The translations under genes and the position numbers were made by a program. From positions 17,826,182 through 17,890,181 of the forward strand of contig NC_088711.1 of NCBI RefSeq assembly GCF_963576615.1: 64,000 bases of DNA, in the 5' to 3' direction. The notes under the pieces are model-generated. The model was given only the letters and a program-made list of their open reading frames with translations, was not told the DNA's origin and searched no databases. Each line of letters starts with the position of its first letter. Position 1 is the first letter of the stretch. Positions 44,626 through 56,175 of the stretch are shown one piece after another. The stretch is from Watersipora subatra (lineage: Eukaryota; Bryozoa; Gymnolaemata; Cheilostomatida; Watersiporidae).

Positions 44626-44864
44626 AACACTTTTTGGCATAATTAATAACTTTTGTTAATATGTTATGCCGAGAATGTACCATATATCTGATAAGAAATC
44701 GCAATTTACATGGTGTTCCATGGATTAGGAATGGCAAACCGTAAATGAAGAGTGCAAATGTGGTTTGGTGTCTGTGAACTTTTTTGAATTTTTTATAAGT
44801 ACGATATGTATATTCATCTTGATATACAACGCTTTTTTATAGCAATTTAACAATGTGTTGCCGT

Positions 44865-44937
44865 GGTCATGTGGTGTAGTGGTTATCACATCTGCTTAAC
44901 ACGCAGAAGGCCATGGGTTCGCAACCCATCATGACCT
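44865..44937 (+). tRNA. tRNA-Val(AAC), recombinant gene
   Basis: Anticodon at 44898-44900. The 5' end GGTCATG and the upstream spacer match 34554; the T loop TTCGCAA and the downstream spacer match 35180. The crossover therefore lies inside the gene body, and the two units between those parents are gone. Confidence 0.75.
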
Positions 44938-45176
44938 AACACTTTTCTTAACATAACTGATAACTTTTGTTAAAATTGTATGCTGAGAATGTATCATAAA
45001 TAATAAGAAATTGCCTTTATATGGTTTTCCGCTGAATAGAAATGGCAAACCCTAAGTGAGAAGTGCAAATGTGGTTTGGTGTCTGTGAATGTTTTTGAAT
45101 TTTTTATAAGTACGATATGTTCACTATTCTTTATATACAACGCTTTTTATATAACAATTTAACAATGTGTTGCCGT

Positions 45177-45249
45177 GGTCGTGTGGTGTAGTGGTTATCA
45201 CATCTGCTTAACACGCAGAAAGCCATGGGTTCGAAACCCATCATGACCT
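45177..45249 (+). tRNA. tRNA-Val(AAC)
   Basis: Duplicate of 35492 (G45 to A); anticodon at 45210-45212. Confidence 0.88.
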
Positions 45250-45487
45250 AACACTTTTCTTGACATAACTGATAACTTTTGTTAAAATTGTATGCTGAGA
45301 ATGTATCATAAATAATAAGAAATTGCCTTTATATGGTTTTCCGCTGAATAGAAATGGCAAACCCTAAATGAGAAGTGCAAATGTGGTTTGGTGTCTGTGA
45401 ACGTTTTTGAATTCTTTATAAGTACGATATGTTCACTCATCTTGATATACAACGCATTTTTATAGCAATTTAACAATGTGTTGGTGT

Positions 45488-45560
45488 GGTCGTGCGGTGT
45501 AGTGGTTATCACATCTGCTTAACACGCAGAAGACCATGGGTTCGAAAACCATCATGACCT
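45488..45560 (+). tRNA. tRNA-Val(AAC), U8 lost
   Basis: Duplicate of 35803; anticodon at 45521-45523. Confidence 0.68.
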
Positions 45561-45800
45561 AACACTTTTTTGGCATGCCTAATAACTTTTATTAATATAA
45601 TATGCCGAGAATGTAACATATATCTGATCAGAAATCGCAAATTACATGGTTTTCCGCTGAATAGAAATGGCAAACCCTAAGTGAGAAGTGCAAATGTGGT
45701 TTGGTTTCTGTGAACTTTTTTGAATTCTTTATAAGTATGATATGTTCACTCATCTCGATATACAACGCTTTTTTATAACAATTTAACAATGTGTTGGTGT

Positions 45801-45872
45801 GGATGTGTGGTGTGTTGGTTACTACATCTGTTAACATCTAAAAGGTCAAGGGCTCGAATCCTATCACGACTT
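45801..45872 (+). pseudogene. Decayed tRNA-Val relic
   Basis: Duplicate of the 36116 relic. Confidence 0.8.
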
Positions 45873-46116
45873 TTATTTTAAACCGGAAAAACCAGATGCT
45901 GGGATAAAAATGTGTAACAATTGGTTCATTGAATCTGGTGATGGAGAATACTTGCATTTTGTTTTCGATTTCAGAAATGAGGTATCATGACGGTAGACAG
46001 GGGAACTCGAGGGTCAACATTTATCATTTTTAATACGTCGCTCAGCCAATAATAATTAATTACAGCGGATGTCCAGTACCAGATTTCACCAATGCTTTCG
46101 CATGGTCGACTAGGGT

Positions 46117-46189
46117 GGTCATGTGGTGTAGTGGTTATCACACCTGCTTCACACGCAGAAGGTCATGGGTTCGATACCCATCATGACCT
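46117..46189 (+). tRNA. tRNA-Val(CAC), anticodon-stem mismatch
   Basis: C27/A43; anticodon at 46150-46152. Confidence 0.8.
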
Positions 46190-46419
46190 CACTTTTGATG
46201 CGAAATCCTAACATCACGCTGAGCAAATGTTTGACACGAATCACCAATGAGAGCGTAACGTTTAATAAAAGCATAACGAGTAATCCTGGCAACATAAGTA
46301 AACGAAAAGATAGTTTTGGCAGGTCGCATCTACATGACAATTGTTTTAAAAAACCCAAACGGATATTTAATAAGAAACAATACCAAGTTTTAAAACATGA
46401 ACCTTACCCAAAATGTAGA

Positions 46420-46492
46420 GGTCATGTGGTGTAGTGGTTATCACATCTGCTTTACACGCAGAAGGTCATGGGTTCGAAACCCATCATGACCT
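46420..46492 (+). tRNA. tRNA-Val(UAC) between two U spacers
   Basis: Duplicate of 36735; anticodon at 46453-46455. Confidence 0.88.
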
Positions 46493-46724
46493 CACTTTTG
46501 ATGCGAAATCCCAACATCATGCCGAGCAAATGTTTGACACGAATCACCAATGAGAGCGTAACGTTTAATAAAAGCATAACGAGTAATCCTGGCAACATAA
46601 GTAAACGAAAAGATAGTTTTGGCAGGTCGCATCTACATGAGAATTGTTTTAAGAAACCCAAAAAGGACATTTAATATGAAACAATACCATGTTTTAAAAC
46701 CTTGACCCTCACCCAAAATGTAGA

Positions 46725-46797
46725 GGTCGTGTGGTGTAGTGGTTATCACATCTGCTTTACACGCAGAAGGCCATGGGTTGGAAACCCATCATGACCT
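46725..46797 (+). tRNA. tRNA-Val(UAC), C56 lost
   Basis: Duplicate of 37040; anticodon at 46758-46760. Confidence 0.65.
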
Positions 46798-47049
46798 AAC
46801 ACTTTTTGGCATAATTAATAAATTTGTTAATATGTTATGCCGAGAATGTACCATATATCTGATCAGAAATCGCAATTTACATGGTGTTCCGTGGATTAGG
46901 AATGGCCATAAATGAAGGCAAACCGTAAATGAAGAGTGCAAATGTGGTTTGGTGTCTGTGAACTTTTTTGAAATTTTTATAAGTACGATATGTTCACTAT
47001 TCTTTATATACAACGATTTTTATACAACAATTTAACAATGTGTTGCCGT

Positions 47050-47122
47050 GGTCGTGTGGTGTAGTGGTTATCACATCTGCTTAACATGCAGAAGGCCATG
47101 GGTTCGAAATCCATCATGACCT
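47050..47122 (+). tRNA. tRNA-Val(AAC)
   Basis: Duplicate of 37365; anticodon at 47083-47085. Confidence 0.8.
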
Positions 47123-47361
47123 AACACTTTTTGGCATAATTAATAACTTTTGTTAAAATTGTATGCCGAGAATGTACCATATATCTGATAAGAAATCGCA
47201 ATTTACATGGTGTTCCGTGGATTAGGAATGGCAAACCGTAAATGAAGAGTGCAAATGTGGTTTGGTGTCTGTGAACTTTTTTGAATTTTTTATAAGTACG
47301 ATATGTTCATTCATCTTGATATACAACGCTTTTTTATAGCAATTTAACAATGTGTTGGTGT

Positions 47362-47434
47362 GGTCGTGCGGTGTAGTGGTTATCACATCTGCTTAACACG
47401 CAGAAGGCCATGGGTTCGAAAACCATCATGACCT
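47362..47434 (+). tRNA. tRNA-Val(AAC), U8 lost
   Basis: Duplicate of 37677; anticodon at 47395-47397. Confidence 0.68.
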
Positions 47435-47674
47435 AACACTTTTTTGGCATGCCTGACAACTTTTGTTAATATAATATGCCGAGAATGTAACATATATCTG
47501 ATCAAAAATCGCAAATTACATGGTTTTCCGCTGCATAGAAATGGCAAACCGTAAATGAAGAGTGCAAATGTGGTTTGGTGTCTGTGAACTTTTTTGAATT
47601 TTTTATAAGTACGATATGTTCATTCATCTTGATATACAACGCTTTTTTATAGCAATTTAACAATGTGTTGCCGT

Positions 47675-47747
47675 GGTCGTGTGGTGTAGTGGTTATCACA
47701 CCTGCTTAACACGCAGAAGGCCATGGGTTCGAAACCCATCATGACCT
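47675..47747 (+). tRNA. tRNA-Val(AAC), anticodon-stem mismatch
   Basis: Duplicate of 37990 with a private U27-to-C change facing A43; anticodon at 47708-47710. Confidence 0.82.
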
Positions 47748-47986
47748 AACACTTTTCTTAACATAACTGATAACTTTTGTTAAAATTGTATGCCGAGAAT
47801 GTATCATAAATAATAAGAAATTGCCTTTATATGGTTTTCCGCTGAATAGAAATGGCAAACCCTAAGTGAGAAGTGCAAATGTGGTTTGGTATCTGTGAAT
47901 GTTTTTGAATTTTTTATAAGTACGATATGTTCACTATTCTTTATATACAACGCTTTTTATATAACAATTTAACAATGTGTTGCCGT

Positions 47987-48059
47987 GGTCGTGTGGTGTA
48001 GTGGTTATCACATCTGCTTAACACGCAGAAGGCCATGGGTTCGAAATCCATCATGACCT
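47987..48059 (+). tRNA. tRNA-Val(AAC)
   Basis: Duplicate of 38302; anticodon at 48020-48022. Confidence 0.85.
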
Positions 48060-48298
48060 AACACTTTTTGGCATAATTAATAACTTTTGTTAATATGTTA
48101 TGCCGAGAATGTACCATATATCTGATAAGAAATCGCAATTTACATGGTGTTCCATGGATTAGGAATGGCAAACCGTAAATGAAGAGTGCAAATGTGGTTT
48201 GGTGTCTGTGAACTTTTTTGAATTTTTTATAAGTACGATATGTTCATTCATCTTGATATACAACGCTTTTTTATAGCAATTTAACAATGTGTTGCCGT

Positions 48299-48371
48299 GG
48301 TCGTGTGGTGTAGTGGTTATCACATCTGCTTAACACGCAGAAGGCCATGGGTTCGAAACCCATCATGACCT
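48299..48371 (+). tRNA. tRNA-Val(AAC)
   Basis: Duplicate of 38614; anticodon at 48332-48334. Confidence 0.92.
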
Positions 48372-48610
48372 AACACTTTTCTTAACATAACTGATAACTT
48401 TTGTTAAAATTGTATGCCGAGAATGTATCATAAATAATAAGAAATTGCCTTTATATGGTTTTCCGCTGAATAGAAATGGCAAACCCTAAGTGAGAAGTGC
48501 AAATGTGGTTTGGTATCTGTGAATGTTTTTGAATTTTTTATAAGTACGATATGTTCACTATTCTTTATATACAACGCTTTTTATATAACAATTTAACAAT
48601 GTGTTGCCGT

Positions 48611-48683
48611 GGTCGTGTGGTGTAGTGGTTATCACATCTGCTTAACACGCAGAAGGCCATGGGTTCGAAATCCATCATGACCT
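48611..48683 (+). tRNA. tRNA-Val(AAC)
   Basis: Duplicate of 38926; anticodon at 48644-48646. Confidence 0.85.
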
Positions 48684-48922
48684 AACACTTTTTGGCATAA
48701 TTAATAACTTTTGTTAATATGTTATGCCGAGAATGTACCATATATCTGATAAGAAATCGCAATTTACATGGTGTTCCATGGATTAGGAATGGCAAACCGT
48801 AAATGAAGAGTGCAAATGTGGTTTGGTGTCTGTGAACTTTTTTGAATTTTTTATAAGTACGATATGTATATTCATCTTGATATACAACGCTTTTTTATAG
48901 CAATTTAACAATGTGTTGCCGT

Positions 48923-48995
48923 GGTCATGTGGTGTAGTGGTTATCACATCTGCTTAACACGCAGAAGGCCATGGGTTCGAAACCCATCATGACCT
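48923..48995 (+). tRNA. tRNA-Val(AAC), perfect acceptor stem
   Basis: Duplicate of 39238; anticodon at 48956-48958. Confidence 0.92.
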
Positions 48996-49234
48996 AACAC
49001 TTTTCTTGATATAACTGATAACTTTTGTTAAAATTGTATGCTGAGAATGTATCATAAATAATAAGGAATTGCCTTCATATGGTTTTCCGCTGAATAGAAA
49101 TGGCAAACCCTAAATGAGAAGTGCAAATGTGGTTTGGTGTCTGTGAACGTTTTTGAATCTCTTATAAGTACGATATGTTCACTATTCTTTATATACAACG
49201 CTTTTTATATAACAATTTAACAATGTGTTGCCGT

Positions 49235-49307
49235 GGTCGTGTGGTGTAGTGGTTATCACATCTGCTTAACACGCAGAAGGCCATGGGTTCGTAAACCATC
49301 ATGACCT
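49235..49307 (+). tRNA. tRNA-Val(AAC), A58 lost
   Basis: Duplicate of 39550; anticodon at 49268-49270. Confidence 0.65.
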
Positions 49308-49548
49308 AACACTTTTTTGGCATGCCTAATAACTTTTATTAATATAGTATGCCGAGAATGTAACATATATCTGATCAGAAATCGCAATTTACATGGTGTT
49401 CCGTGGATTAGGAATGGCAAACCGTAAATGAAGAGTGCAAATGTGGTTTGGTGTCTGTGAACTTTTTTGAATTTTTTATAAGTACGATATGTTCACTATT
49501 CTTTATATACAACGCTTTTTATATAACAATGTAACAATGTGTTGCCGT

Positions 49549-49621
49549 GGTCGTGTGGTGTAGTGGTTATCACATCTGCTTAACACGCAGAAGGCCATGG
49601 GTTCGCAACCCATCATGACCT
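49549..49621 (+). tRNA. tRNA-Val(AAC), A58 lost
   Basis: Duplicate of 39864; anticodon at 49582-49584. Confidence 0.7.
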
Positions 49622-49859
49622 AACACTTTTCTTAACATAACTGATAACTTTTGTTAAAATTGTATGCTGAGAATGTATCATAAATAATAAGAAATTGCCT
49701 TTATATGGTTTTCCGCTGAATAGAAATGGCAAACCCTAAATGAGAAGTGCAAATGTGGTTTGGTGTCTGTGAACGTTTTTGAATTCTTTATAAGTACGAT
49801 ATGTTCACTCATCTTGATATACAACGCATTTTTATAGCAATTTAACAATGTGTTGGTGT

Positions 49860-49932
49860 GGTCGTGCGGTGTAGTGGTTATCACATCTGCTTAACACGCA
49901 GAAGACCATGGGTTCGAAAACCATCATGACCT
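49860..49932 (+). tRNA. tRNA-Val(AAC), U8 lost
   Basis: Duplicate of 40175; anticodon at 49893-49895. Confidence 0.68.
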
Positions 49933-50172
49933 AACACTTTTTTGGCATGCCTAATAACTTTTATTAATATAATATGCCGAGAATGTAACATATATCTGAT
50001 CATAAATCGCAAATTACATGGTTTTCCGCTGAATAGAAATGGCAAACCCTAAGTGAGAAGTGCAAATGTGGTTTGGTTTCTGTGAACTTTTTTGAATTCT
50101 TTATAAGTATGATATGTTCACTCATCTCGATATACAACGCTTTTTTATAACAATTTAACAATGTGTTGGTGT

Positions 50173-50244
50173 GGATGTGTGGTGTGTTGGTTACTACATC
50201 TGTTAACATCTAAAAGGTCAAGGGCTCGAATCCTATCACGACTT
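50173..50244 (+). pseudogene. Decayed tRNA-Val relic
   Basis: Duplicate of the 40488 relic. Confidence 0.8.
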
Positions 50245-50488
50245 TTATTTTAAACCGGAAAAACCAGATGCTGGGATAAAAATGTGTAACAATTGGTTCA
50301 TTGAATCTGGTGATGGAGAATACTTGCATTTTGTTTTCGATTTCAGAAATGAGGTATCATGACGGTAGACAGGGGAACTCGAGGGTCAACATTTATCATT
50401 TTTAATACGTCGCTCAGCCAATAATAATTAATTACAGCGGATGTCCAGTACCAGATTTCACCAATGCTTTCGCATGGTCGACTAGGGT

Positions 50489-50561
50489 GGTCATGTGGTG
50501 TAGTGGTTATCACACCTGCTTCACACGCAGAAGGTCATGGGTTCGATACCCATCATGACCT
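50489..50561 (+). tRNA. tRNA-Val(CAC), anticodon-stem mismatch
   Basis: C27/A43; anticodon at 50522-50524. Confidence 0.8.
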
Positions 50562-50791
50562 CACTTTTGATGCGAAATCCTAACATCACGCTGAGCAAAT
50601 GTTTGACACGAATCACCAATGAGAGCGTAACGTTTAATAAAAGCATAACGAGTAATCCTGGCAACATAAGTAAACGAAAAGATAGTTTTGGCAGGTCGCA
50701 TCTACATGACAATTGTTTTAAAAAACCCAAACGGATATTTAATAAGAAACAATACCAAGTTTTAAAACATGAACCTTACCCAAAATGTAGA

Positions 50792-50864
50792 GGTCATGTG
50801 GTGTAGTGGTTATCACATCTGCTTTACACGCAGAAGGTCATGGGTTCGAAACCCATCATGACCT
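50792..50864 (+). tRNA. tRNA-Val(UAC) between two U spacers
   Basis: Duplicate of 41107; anticodon at 50825-50827. Last gene in phase with copy 1. Confidence 0.88.
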
Positions 50865-51096
50865 CACTTTTGATGCGAAATCCCAACATCATGCCGAGCA
50901 AATGTTTGACACGAATCACCAATGAGAGCGTAACGTTTAATAAAAGCATAACGAGTAATCCTGGCAACATAAGTAAACGAAAAGATAGTTTTGGCAGGTC
51001 GCATCTACATGAGAATTGTTTTAAGAAACCCAAAAAGGACATTTAATATGAAACAATACCATGTTTTAAAACCTTGACCCTCACCCAAAATGTAGA

Positions 51097-51169
51097 GGTC
51101 GTGTGGTGTAGTGGTTATCACATCTGCTTTACACGCAGAAGGCCATGGGTTGGAAACCCATCATGACCT
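51097..51169 (+). tRNA. tRNA-Val(UAC), C56 lost
   Basis: Fifth copy with TTGGAAA; anticodon at 51130-51132. Confidence 0.65.
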
Positions 51170-51421
51170 AACACTTTTTGGCATAATTAATAAATTTGTT
51201 AATATGTTATGCCGAGAATGTACCATATATCTGATCAGAAATCGCAATTTACATGGTGTTCCGTGGATTAGGAATGGCCATAAATGAAGGCAAACCGTAA
51301 ATGAAGAGTGCAAATGTGGTTTGGTGTCTGTGAACTTTTTTGAAATTTTTATAAGTACGATATGTTCACTATTCTTTATATACAACGATTTTTATATAAC
51401 AATTTAACAATGTGTTGCTGT

Positions 51422-51494
51422 GGTCGTGTGGTGTAGTGGTTATCACATCTGCTTAACACGCAGAAGGCCATGGGTTCGAAATCCATCATGACCT
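51422..51494 (+). tRNA. tRNA-Val(AAC)
   Basis: Anticodon at 51455-51457; leader TGTTGCTGT; G53-U61; class P. Confidence 0.85.
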
Positions 51495-51733
51495 AACACT
51501 TTTTGGCATAATTAATAACTTTTGTTAATATGTTATGCCGAGAATGTACCATATATCTGATAAGAAATCGCAATTTACATGGTGTTCCATGGATTAGGAA
51601 TGGCAAACCGTAAATGAAGAGTGCAAATGTGGTTTGGTGTCTGTGAACTTTTTTGAATTTTTTATAAGTACGATATGTATATTCATCTTGATATACAACG
51701 CTTTTTTATAGCAATTTAACAATGTGTTGCCGT

Positions 51734-51806
51734 GGTCATGTGGTGTAGTGGTTATCACATCTGCTTAACACGCAGAAGGCCATGGGTTCGAAACCCATCA
51801 TGACCT
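51734..51806 (+). tRNA. tRNA-Val(AAC), perfect acceptor stem
   Basis: GGTCATG; anticodon at 51767-51769; class Q. Confidence 0.92.
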
Positions 51807-52045
51807 AACACTTTTCTTGATATAACTGATAACTTTTGTTAAAATTGTATGCTGAGAATGTATCATAAATAATAAGGAATTGCCTTCATATGGTTTTCCG
51901 CTGAATAGAAATGGCAAACCCTAAATGAGAAGTGCAAATGTGGTTTGGTGTCTGTGAACGTTTTTGAATCTCTTATAAGTACGATATGTTCACTATTCTT
52001 TATATACAACGCTTTTTATATAACAATTTAACAATGTGTTGCCGT

Positions 52046-52118
52046 GGTCGTGTGGTGTAGTGGTTATCACATCTGCTTAACACGCAGAAGGCCATGGGTT
52101 CGTAAACCATCATGACCT
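52046..52118 (+). tRNA. tRNA-Val(AAC), A58 lost
   Basis: TTCGTAA T loop; anticodon at 52079-52081. Confidence 0.65.
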
Positions 52119-52359
52119 AACACTTTTTTGGCATGCCTAATAACTTTTATTAATATAGTATGCCGAGAATGTAACATATATCTGATCAGAAATCGCAATT
52201 TACATGGTGTTCCGTGGATTAGGAATGGCAAACCGTAAATGAAGAGTGCAAATGTGGTTTGGTGTCTGTGAACTTTTTTGAATTTTTTATAAGTACGATA
52301 TGTTCACTATTCTTTATATACAACGCTTTTTATATAACAATGTAACAATGTGTTGCCGT

Positions 52360-52432
52360 GGTCGTGTGGTGTAGTGGTTATCACATCTGCTTAACACGCA
52401 GAAGGCCATGGGTTCGAAACCCATCATGACCT
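52360..52432 (+). tRNA. tRNA-Val(AAC)
   Basis: Sits where the A58-to-C type would be, but has the normal TTCGAAA loop; anticodon at 52393-52395. Confidence 0.92.
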
Positions 52433-52670
52433 AACACTTTTCTTGACATAACTGATAACTTTTGTTAAAATTGTATGCTGAGAATGTATCATAAATAATA
52501 AGAAATTGCCTTTATATGGTTTTCCGCTGAATAGAAATGGCAAACCCTAAATGAGAAGTGCAAATGTGGTTTGGTGTCTGTGAACGTTTTTGAATTCTTT
52601 ATAAGTACGATATGTTCACTCATCTTGATATACAACGCATTTTTATAGCAATTTAACAATGTGTTGGTGT

Positions 52671-52743
52671 GGTCGTGCGGTGTAGTGGTTATCACATCTG
52701 CTTAACACGCAGAAGACCATGGGTTCGAAAACCATCATGACCT
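52671..52743 (+). tRNA. tRNA-Val(AAC), U8 lost
   Basis: C8 and A61; anticodon at 52704-52706. Confidence 0.68.
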
Positions 52744-52983
52744 AACACTTTTTTGGCATGCCTAATAACTTTTATTAATATAATATGCCGAGAATGTAAC
52801 ATATATCTGATCATAAATCGCAAATTACATGGTTTTCCGCTGAATAGAAATGGCAAACCCTAAGTGAGAAGTGCAAATGTGGTTTGGTTTCTGTGAACTT
52901 TTTTGAATTCTTTATAAGTATGATATGTTCACTCATCTCGATATACAACGCTTTTTTATAACAATTTAACAATGTGTTGGTGT

Positions 52984-53055
52984 GGATGTGTGGTGTGTTG
53001 GTTACTACATCTGTTAACATCTAAAAGGTCAAGGGCTCGAATCCTATCACGACTT
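52984..53055 (+). pseudogene. Decayed tRNA-Val relic
   Basis: Copy of the 50173 relic (offset 2,811). Confidence 0.8.
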
Positions 53056-53299
53056 TTATTTTAAACCGGAAAAACCAGATGCTGGGATAAAAATGTGTAA
53101 CAATTGGTTCATTGAATCTGGTGATGGAGAATACTTGCATTTTGTTTTCGATTTCAGAAATGAGGTATCATGACGGTAGACAGGGGAACTCGAGGGTCAA
53201 CATTTATCATTTTTAATACGTCGCTCAGCCAATAATAATTAATTACAGCGGATGTCCAGTACCAGATTTCACCAATGCTTTCGCATGGTCGACTAGGGT

Positions 53300-53372
53300 G
53301 GTCATGTGGTGTAGTGGTTATCACATCTGCTTCACACGCAGAAGGTCATGGGTTCGATACCCATCATGACCT
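53300..53372 (+). tRNA. tRNA-Val(CAC)
   Basis: Anticodon at 53333-53335; normal U27. Class U begins CAGTTTTGATG. Confidence 0.9.
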
Positions 53373-53602
53373 CAGTTTTGATGCGAAATCCTAACATCAC
53401 GCTGAGCAAATGTTTGACACGAATCACCAATGAGAGCGTAATGTTTAATAAAAGCATAACGAGTAATCCTGGCAACATAAGTAAACGAAAAGATAGTTTT
53501 GGCAGGTCGCATCTACATGACAATTGTTTTAAAAAACCCAAACGGATATTTAATAAGAAACAATACCAAGTTTTAAAACATGAACCTTACCCAAAATGTA
53601 GA

Positions 53603-53675
53603 GGTCGTGTGGTGTAGTGGTTATCACATCTGCTTAACACGCAGAAGGCCATGGGTTCGAAATCCATCATGACCT
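53603..53675 (+). tRNA. tRNA-Val(AAC)
   Basis: AAC in the UAC slot after class U; anticodon at 53636-53638; G53-U61. Confidence 0.85.
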
Positions 53676-53914
53676 AACACTTTTTGGCATAATTAATAAC
53701 TTTTGTTAATATGTTATGCCGAGAATGTACCATATATCTGATAAGAAATCGCAATTTACATGGTGTTCCATGGATTAGGAATGGCAAACCGTAAATGAAG
53801 AGTGCAAATGTGGTTTGGTGTCTGTGAACTTTTTTGAATTTTTTATAAGTACGATATGTATATTCATCTTGATATACAACGCTTTTTTATAGCAATTTAA
53901 CAATGTGTTGCTGT

Positions 53915-53987
53915 GGTCATGTGGTGTAGTGGTTATCACATCTGCTTAACACGCAGAAGGCCATGGGTTCGAAACCCATCATGACCT
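53915..53987 (+). tRNA. tRNA-Val(AAC), perfect acceptor stem
   Basis: Anticodon at 53948-53950. The following T-run is reduced to T3 (CACGTTTC). Confidence 0.88.
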
Positions 53988-54225
53988 AACACGTTTCTTG
54001 ACATAACTGATAACTTTTGTTAAAATTGTATGCTGAGAATGTATCATAAATAATAAGAAATTGCCTTTATATGGTTTTCCGCTGAATAGAAATGGCAAAC
54101 CCTAAATGAGAAGTGCAAATGTGGTTTGGTGTCTGTGAACGTTTTTGAATTCTTTATAAGTACGATATGTTCACTCATCTTGATATACAACGCTTTTTTA
54201 TAGCAATTTAACAATGTGTTGGTGT

Positions 54226-54298
54226 GGTCGTGCGGTGAAGTGGTTATCACATCTGCTTAACACGCAGAAGGCCATGGGTTCGAAAACCATCATGACCT
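54226..54298 (+). tRNA. tRNA-Val(AAC), U8 lost
   Basis: C8, U13 to A in the A box, and A61; anticodon at 54259-54261; class P. Confidence 0.6.
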
Positions 54299-54537
54299 AA
54301 AACTTTTTGGCATAATTAATAACTTTTGTTAATATGTTATGCCGAGAATGTACCATATATCTGATAAGAAATCGCAATTTACATGGTGTTCCATGGATTA
54401 GGAATGGCAAACCGTAAATGAAGAGTGCAAATGTGGTTTGGTGTCTGTGAACTTTTTTGAATTTTTTATAAGTACGATATGTATATTCATCTTGATATAC
54501 AACGCTTTTTTATAGCAATTTAACAATGTGTTGCCGT

Positions 54538-54610
54538 GGTCATGTGGTGTAGTGGTTATCTCATCTGCTTAACACGCAGAAGACCATGGGTTCGAAACCC
54601 ATCATGACCT
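54538..54610 (+). tRNA. tRNA-Val(AAC)
   Basis: GGTCATG acceptor, but A24 is U, opposite U11; anticodon at 54571-54573. Confidence 0.8.
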
Positions 54611-54848
54611 AACACTTTTCTTGACATAACTGATAACTTTTGTTAAAATTGTATGCTGAGAATGTATCATAAATAATAAGAAATTGCCTTTATATGGTTT
54701 TCCGCTGAATAGAAATGGCAAACCCTAAATGAGAAGTGCAAATGTGGTTTGGTGTCTGTGAACGTTTTTGAATTCTTTATAAGTACGATATGTTCACTCA
54801 TCTTGATATACAACGCTTTTTTATAGCAATTTAACAATGTGTTGGTGT

Positions 54849-54921
54849 GGTCGTGCGGTGAAGTGGTTATCACATCTGCTTAACACGCAGAAGGCCATGG
54901 GTTCGAAAACCATCATGACCT
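54849..54921 (+). tRNA. tRNA-Val(AAC), U8 lost
   Basis: Same triple change as 54226 (offset 623); anticodon at 54882-54884; class R with T5. Confidence 0.6.
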
Positions 54922-55162
54922 AAAACCTTTTTGGCATGCCTAATAACTTTTATTAATATAATATGCCGAGAATGTAACATATATCTGATTAGAAATCGCA
55001 ATTTACAAGGTGTTCCGTGGATTAGGAATGGCAAACCCTAAGTGAGAAGTGCAAATGTGGTTTGGTGTCTGTGAACTTTTTTGAATTTTTTATAAGTACG
55101 ATATGTTCACTATTCTTTATATACAACGCTTTTTATATAACGATTTAACAATGTGTTGGTGT

Positions 55163-55235
55163 GGTCGTGTGGTGAAGTGGTTATCACATCAGCTTAACAC
55201 GCAGAAGGCCATGGGTTTGAAACCCATCATGACCC
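55163..55235 (+). tRNA. tRNA-Val(AAC), degenerate
   Basis: Anticodon at 55196-55198. U13 to A, U29 to A in the anticodon stem, C56 to U, and C at position 73. Probably inactive. Confidence 0.55.
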
Positions 55236-55473
55236 AACACTTTTCTTAACATAACTGATAACTTTTGTTAAAAACGTATGCCGAGAATGTATCATAAATA
55301 ATAAGAAATTGCCTCTATATGGTTTTCCGCTGAATAGAAATGGCAAACCCTAAATGAGAAGTGCAGATGTTGTTTGGTGTCTGTGAACTTTTTTGAATTC
55401 TTTATAAGTACGATATGTTCACTCATCTCGATATACAACGCTTTTTTATGGCAATTTAACAATGTGTTGGTGT

Positions 55474-55545
55474 GGATGCGTGGTGTGTTGGTTACTACAT
55501 CTGTTAACATCTAAAAGGCCAAGGGCTCGAATCCTATCACGACTT
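55474..55545 (+). pseudogene. Decayed tRNA-Val relic
   Basis: Last relic of the regular series; begins GGATGCG. Confidence 0.8.
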
Positions 55546-55789
55546 TTATTTTAAACCGGAAAAACCAGATGCTGGGATAAAAATGTGTAACAATTGGTTC
55601 ATTGAATCTGGTGATGGAGAATACTTGCATCTTGTTTTCGATTTCAGAAATGAGGTATCATGACGGTAGACAGGGGAACTCGAGGGTCAACATTTATCAT
55701 TTTTAATACGTCGCTCAGCCAATAATAATTAATTACAGCGGATGTCCAGTACCAGATTTCACCAATGCTCTCGCATGGTCGACTAGGGT

Positions 55790-55862
55790 GGTCATGTGGT
55801 GTAGTGGTTATCACATCTGCTTAACACGCAGAAGGCCATGGGTTCGAAAACCATCATGACCT
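55790..55862 (+). tRNA. tRNA-Val(AAC) in CAC slot
   Basis: Class S leader and GGTCATG, but anticodon AAC at 55823-55825 and A61; class R follows. Crossover within the gene. Confidence 0.8.
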
Positions 55863-56103
55863 AAAACTTTTTCGGCATGCCTAATAACTTTTATTAATAT
55901 AGTATGCCGAGAATGTAACATATATCTGATCAGAAATCGCAATTTACAAGGTGTTCCGTGGATTAGGAATGGCAAACCGTAAATGAAGAGTGCAAATGTG
56001 GTTTGGTGTCTGTGAATGTTTTTGAATTTTTTATAAGCACGATATGTTCACTATTCTTTATATACAACGCTTTTTATATAACGAGTTAACCATGTGTTGC
56101 TGT

Positions 56104-56175
56104 GGTTGTGTGGTGTAGTGGTTATCACATCTGCTTAACAAGCAGAAGGCCATGGGTTCAAACCCATCATGACCT
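56104..56175 (+). tRNA. tRNA-Val(AAC), short T loop
   Basis: Anticodon at 56137-56139. GGTTGTG acceptor, A38, and one base missing from the T loop (TTCAAA), giving 72 nt. Confidence 0.6.

Larger units (their letters stand above)
41211..50870 (+). repeat. About 9.7-kb higher-order repeat, copy 2
   Basis: This is the second copy of 30900-41210, shorter by 626 bp, exactly two units. The offset changes from 10,311 to 9,685 inside the gene at 44865. Its right end is in the class U spacer after the gene at 50792. Confidence 0.75.
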
